Below, piece after piece: positions 6,941-8,609 of a stretch of 8,609 bases of DNA (position 1 is the stretch's first letter; each line of letters opens with the position of its first letter). Source of the stretch: an uncultured beta proteobacterium (lineage in GTDB: Bacteria > Pseudomonadota > Gammaproteobacteria > Burkholderiales > SG8-39); contig CAIPUP010000415.1 in NCBI GenBank assembly GCA_903868285.1, forward strand, positions 1 through 8,609, read 5' to 3'. The notes beneath the pieces are model-generated. The model was not told the origin of the DNA and ran no database searches. It was given only the letters and a program-made list of their open reading frames with translations. A program made the translations under genes and the position numbers.

Positions 6941-7630
6941 TCAGAACCGGAAGCGGGCCGGCGCTGGTGCGTTGACCAGTTTCGGAATCACGGTTTCAAA
7001 CAGCACGCTCTGGCTATAAACGCCCGGCAGGCTGCAGCGGATCAGTTTGGCCTGCATCACCGGCGCTTCACCGACCACGGCGAACAGCCGTCCACCGGGT
7101 TTGAGTTGAGCCAGCAGGCGCTGGTCCAGAATCGGTGTCGAGCCGCCCAGCACGATGACATCGAAATAGTGGTCGGTATTCCAGCCCCGTGAGCCATCGC
7201 CGATGGCCAGGGTGATGTTGTCGCAGCCATGTCGCGCCAGGTTTTCTTCCGCCATGGCTTTGAGGCTGGGCCGCAGCTCCACCGACAGCACATGCTGGGC
7301 ACGATGCGCCAGCAATGCGCTCAGATAGCCGCTACCAGTGCCGATTTCCAGCACCCGTTCGGTTTTGCCGGGCGCCACTTCCTGAACTATGCGCGCCTCC
7401 AGCTTGGGCTGCAGCATGTGCTGTCCTTCACCGATGGGCAGCTCCAGATCGGAGAAGGCCAGCGCACGCAGTGCGGGTGGAACGAACTCTTCGCGTCGCA
7501 CCAGGTACAGCAGCTCCAGCACCGAGGCATCCAGCACATCCCAGGGGCGGATCTGCTGCTCGACCATGTTGAAGCGGGCTTGTTCGAACGCGGTGGCGGG
7601 GCGGTGAGCAGCGAGGGCAGAGGTCGGCAT
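6941..7630 (-). CDS. pcm: Protein-L-isoaspartate O-methyltransferase-like SAM-dependent methyltransferase
   Basis: A 229-residue class I methyltransferase of the Pcm family. True Pcm methylates L-isoaspartyl residues in aged proteins to start their repair. SAM motif I is VLEIGTGSGYLSALLA at 93-108, the acidic motif SVELRP is at 116-121, and GDGSRGW with FDVIVLGG spans 144-163. The N-terminus (FEQARFNMVEQQIRPWDVLD, 15-34) is typical of a proteobacterial branch annotated as Pcm. Two features differ from classical Pcm. The segment matching its GQ-T-I-S-QP motif reads GQHMLQP, with Leu73 where the active-site Ser is expected. The post-II VTAA is replaced by VLGG. Substrate is therefore uncertain and the name pcm is by family only. 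Met22 is an alternative start; no clear Shine-Dalgarno precedes either. It leads a likely operon with the rhodanese and tolC. Confidence 0.88.
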   Translation of the reverse strand: MPTSALAAHRPATAFEQARFNMVEQQIRPWDVLDASVLELLYLVRREEFVPPALRALAFSDLELPIGEGQHMLQPKLEARIVQEVAPGKTERVLEIGTGSGYLSALLAHRAQHVLSVELRPSLKAMAEENLARHGCDNITLAIGDGSRGWNTDHYFDVIVLGGSTPILDQRLLAQLKPGGRLFAVVGEAPVMQAKLIRCSLPGVYSQSVLFETVIPKLVNAPAPARFRF

Positions 7631-7660
7631 GGATTGTCAGGAGAATGAAATTCTTATTGA

Positions 7661-7688
7661 ATATTCAGGTACTTAGCGAATTTTAGCA
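7661..7688 (-). promoter_or_regulatory. Candidate promoter of the Pcm-like/rhodanese/tolC unit with copy 2 of the shared motif
   Basis: On the minus strand TGCTAAAAT (7688-7680) reads as an extended -10 element (TGn followed by TAAAAT), about 50 nt before the ATG at 7630. No good -35 was seen, which extended -10 promoters can tolerate. Downstream, around the expected transcription start, lies the motif at 7661-7676 that matches 2725-2740 in 13 of 16 bases. The region is AT-rich against GC-rich surroundings. It overlaps the intergenic gap after the cysteine-hydrolase gene, where I see no terminator hairpin, so read-through from upstream is also possible. Confidence 0.35.
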
Positions 7689-7696
7689 TGGGCACT

Positions 7697-8395
7697 TTAG
7701 GGTACGCGACGGGCTTGCGTTCGTATTCGATCCAGTGCCTGGGCGCAGCTCACGACCTCGGTCAGATAGCCCAGATCGGCCAGGGTGGCGGCGTGCACCT
7801 CCTCGCGGTAGGCGGCGCAGCCATCGCCCAGCACCAGGGTGTGGTAACCATGGGTGTGGGCGTCGCGCACGGTCGAGGCCACGCCGCCATTGGTGACCAC
7901 GCCACCGGCGATGAGGGTGTCGATGCCGCATTTGCGCAGCACATAGTCCAGGCGCGACATGTAGAAGGCCGAGTAACCGACTTTTTCCACGCCGATATCG
8001 ACCGGCTGCAGTGCCTCGATCACCTGCTGATCAAACGAGCCGGGCGCGAAATCGCCCTTGCGCAGAAACGGCCGTAGCGATTTCAGATGGTCGGCGATGA
8101 GCGGTTCGCCGCCGCGTCCCGGCACCAGGGTGAACTGGGTCGCCATCACCAGCCCGCCGGCGTCACGCATGGCCAGGGCCAGTTCGCGCAAGCGCGGGAT
8201 GATGGGCGCGAAGCGCGGCGAGCTGGCACCGCCGCGGGCATAGCAGCCATCCGGATGCAGAAAGCCGTTTTGCATATCGCACAGCAGCAGTGCGCAGCGT
8301 GACAGATCGAGCACCGGGGCGTGCCTGGCGGTGACGGGCGGTGTTGAGTCCCCGGGGCTTGCGTCGCTGGGGCTTGATGCACTCGGGCTGGACAT
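7697..8395 (-). CDS. Cysteine-hydrolase/isochorismatase-fold protein with Gly in place of the nucleophilic Cys
   Basis: A 232-residue protein of the isochorismatase-like superfamily, whose members cleave amides (nicotinamidase, N-carbamoyl-amidases) or the isochorismate ether. ALLLCDMQNGFLHPDG at 35-50 gives the catalytic Asp40 and VEKVGYSAF at 136-144 gives Lys138. The third motif reads GGVVTNGGVASTVRDA (164-179). Amidohydrolases normally read T-N-x-C-V here, so Gly171 replaces the nucleophile; the codons GGC GGC are unambiguous. The domain is otherwise complete, with DGCAAY near the end, so this is not an obvious pseudogene. The first 25 or so residues are a Ser/Pro-rich, probably disordered tail. 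The ATG lies 6 nt after the stop of the HyuA-type gene and an AGG overlapping that stop is 9 nt upstream, supporting this start and co-translation. A hydantoin or carbamoyl pathway role is inferred from context; the substrate is unknown. Confidence 0.87.
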   Translation of the reverse strand: MSSPSASSPSDASPGDSTPPVTARHAPVLDLSRCALLLCDMQNGFLHPDGCYARGGASSPRFAPIIPRLRELALAMRDAGGLVMATQFTLVPGRGGEPLIADHLKSLRPFLRKGDFAPGSFDQQVIEALQPVDIGVEKVGYSAFYMSRLDYVLRKCGIDTLIAGGVVTNGGVASTVRDAHTHGYHTLVLGDGCAAYREEVHAATLADLGYLTEVVSCAQALDRIRTQARRVP

Positions 8396-8401
8396 GGGCT
8401 G

Positions 8402-8609
8402 TTACCTGTTTTGATGTTGTTGGGTGCTGACCGTTGTCTGGCTGATCACCAGGTTGCCCAGCCGGTCGACTTTGGCTTGCATCCCCGGCTCCAGATATAC
8501 CGTGGTGTCGCTTTGTTCAAACAGCGCCGGACCGGCAATGCGCGCCGCGACGGGCAGCAACAGACGCTCGTACACCGGCACTGCCTGCCAACTTTGATTC
8601 AGCCACAGC
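8402..8609 (-). CDS. HyuA-type hydantoinase/oxoprolinase subunit, C-terminal fragment cut by window edge
   Basis: The reverse strand is open from the window edge to a TAA at 8404-8402, giving 68 residues plus stop. My translation includes VPVYERLLLPVAARIAGPAL, then FEQSDTTVYLEPGMQAKVD and RLGNLVI. This is the characteristic C-terminus of the HyuA/OplA (hydantoinase A, N-methylhydantoinase or 5-oxoprolinase ATPase) family, with the conserved (I/V)AGPA(L/I)(F/I)E and PG...D..GNL(V/I). Full-length proteins are about 700 residues, so over 90% is outside. The family hydrolyses cyclic amides such as hydantoins or 5-oxoproline with ATP, with a HyuB partner that is not in the window. It is 6 nt upstream of the cysteine-hydrolase-fold gene, so the two are very likely one transcript. 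Confidence 0.85.
   Translation of the reverse strand, partial: LWLNQSWQAVPVYERLLLPVAARIAGPALFEQSDTTVYLEPGMQAKVDRLGNLVISQTTVSTQQHQNR

Noticed and set aside
7697..8395. The cysteine-hydrolase-fold gene as a decaying pseudogene because the catalytic Cys is missing
   Set aside because: The frame is intact, all other motifs are kept, it is tightly coupled to the upstream gene, and isochorismatases also lack this Cys; an altered mechanism is at least as likely.
1..8609. CRISPR arrays, tRNA or rRNA genes, insertion sequences and attachment sites
   Set aside because: No regularly spaced repeats, no cloverleaf-like or rRNA-like stretch, no transposase or integrase similarity and no terminal inverted repeats were seen on either strand.

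Overview
The window looks like a chromosomal segment of a Gram-negative proteobacterium, most likely a betaproteobacterium. It encodes LPS inner-core enzymes (WaaC, WaaA), a TolC-type outer-membrane channel and dTDP-rhamnose synthesis, in GC-rich, densely packed DNA. The grouping of a Pcm-like methyltransferase, a rhodanese, TolC and WaaA recalls betaproteobacterial genomes. That placement is from memory and was not checked by search; no species is claimed.

Layout. Positions 1-2673 (minus strand) hold a tightly coupled cluster read right to left: a WaaE/KdtX-like family 2 glycosyltransferase, rmlB (dTDP-glucose 4,6-dehydratase) and rmlA (glucose-1-phosphate thymidylyltransferase, cut by the left edge). 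Adjacent genes overlap by 1 bp and 4 bp. A 187-bp divergent intergenic region (2674-2860) follows. Positions 2861-5208 (plus strand) hold waaC (heptosyltransferase I) and waaA (Kdo transferase), whose stop and start signals abut. Positions 5183-7630 (minus strand) hold a three-gene run in transcription order: Pcm-like methyltransferase, single-domain rhodanese, tolC. The 3' ends of tolC and waaA overlap by 26 bp. Positions 7697-8609 (minus strand) hold a cysteine-hydrolase/isochorismatase-fold protein and, just upstream of it, the C-terminal end of a HyuA-type hydantoinase/oxoprolinase cut by the right edge.

How the genes fit together. WaaA adds Kdo to lipid A and WaaC adds the first heptose to Kdo. 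The family 2 transferase probably adds a further core sugar, and RmlA/RmlB make the dTDP-4-keto-6-deoxyglucose precursor of L-rhamnose. The left 5.2 kb is therefore mainly an LPS assembly locus arranged around one divergent control region. The right end is different: an amide/hydantoin-type catabolic pair in visibly more GC-rich DNA, with only 66 bp between it and the Pcm-like gene.

No wholly new system is evident and most of the window is ordinary. The best leads are: a 16-bp near-identical motif in both substantial intergenic regions; a glycine in place of the usual nucleophilic cysteine in the cysteine-hydrolase-fold protein; loss of the conserved active-site serine in the Pcm-like protein; a 12-bp in-frame tandem repeat at the start of the glycosyltransferase; and the waaA/tolC convergent overlap.
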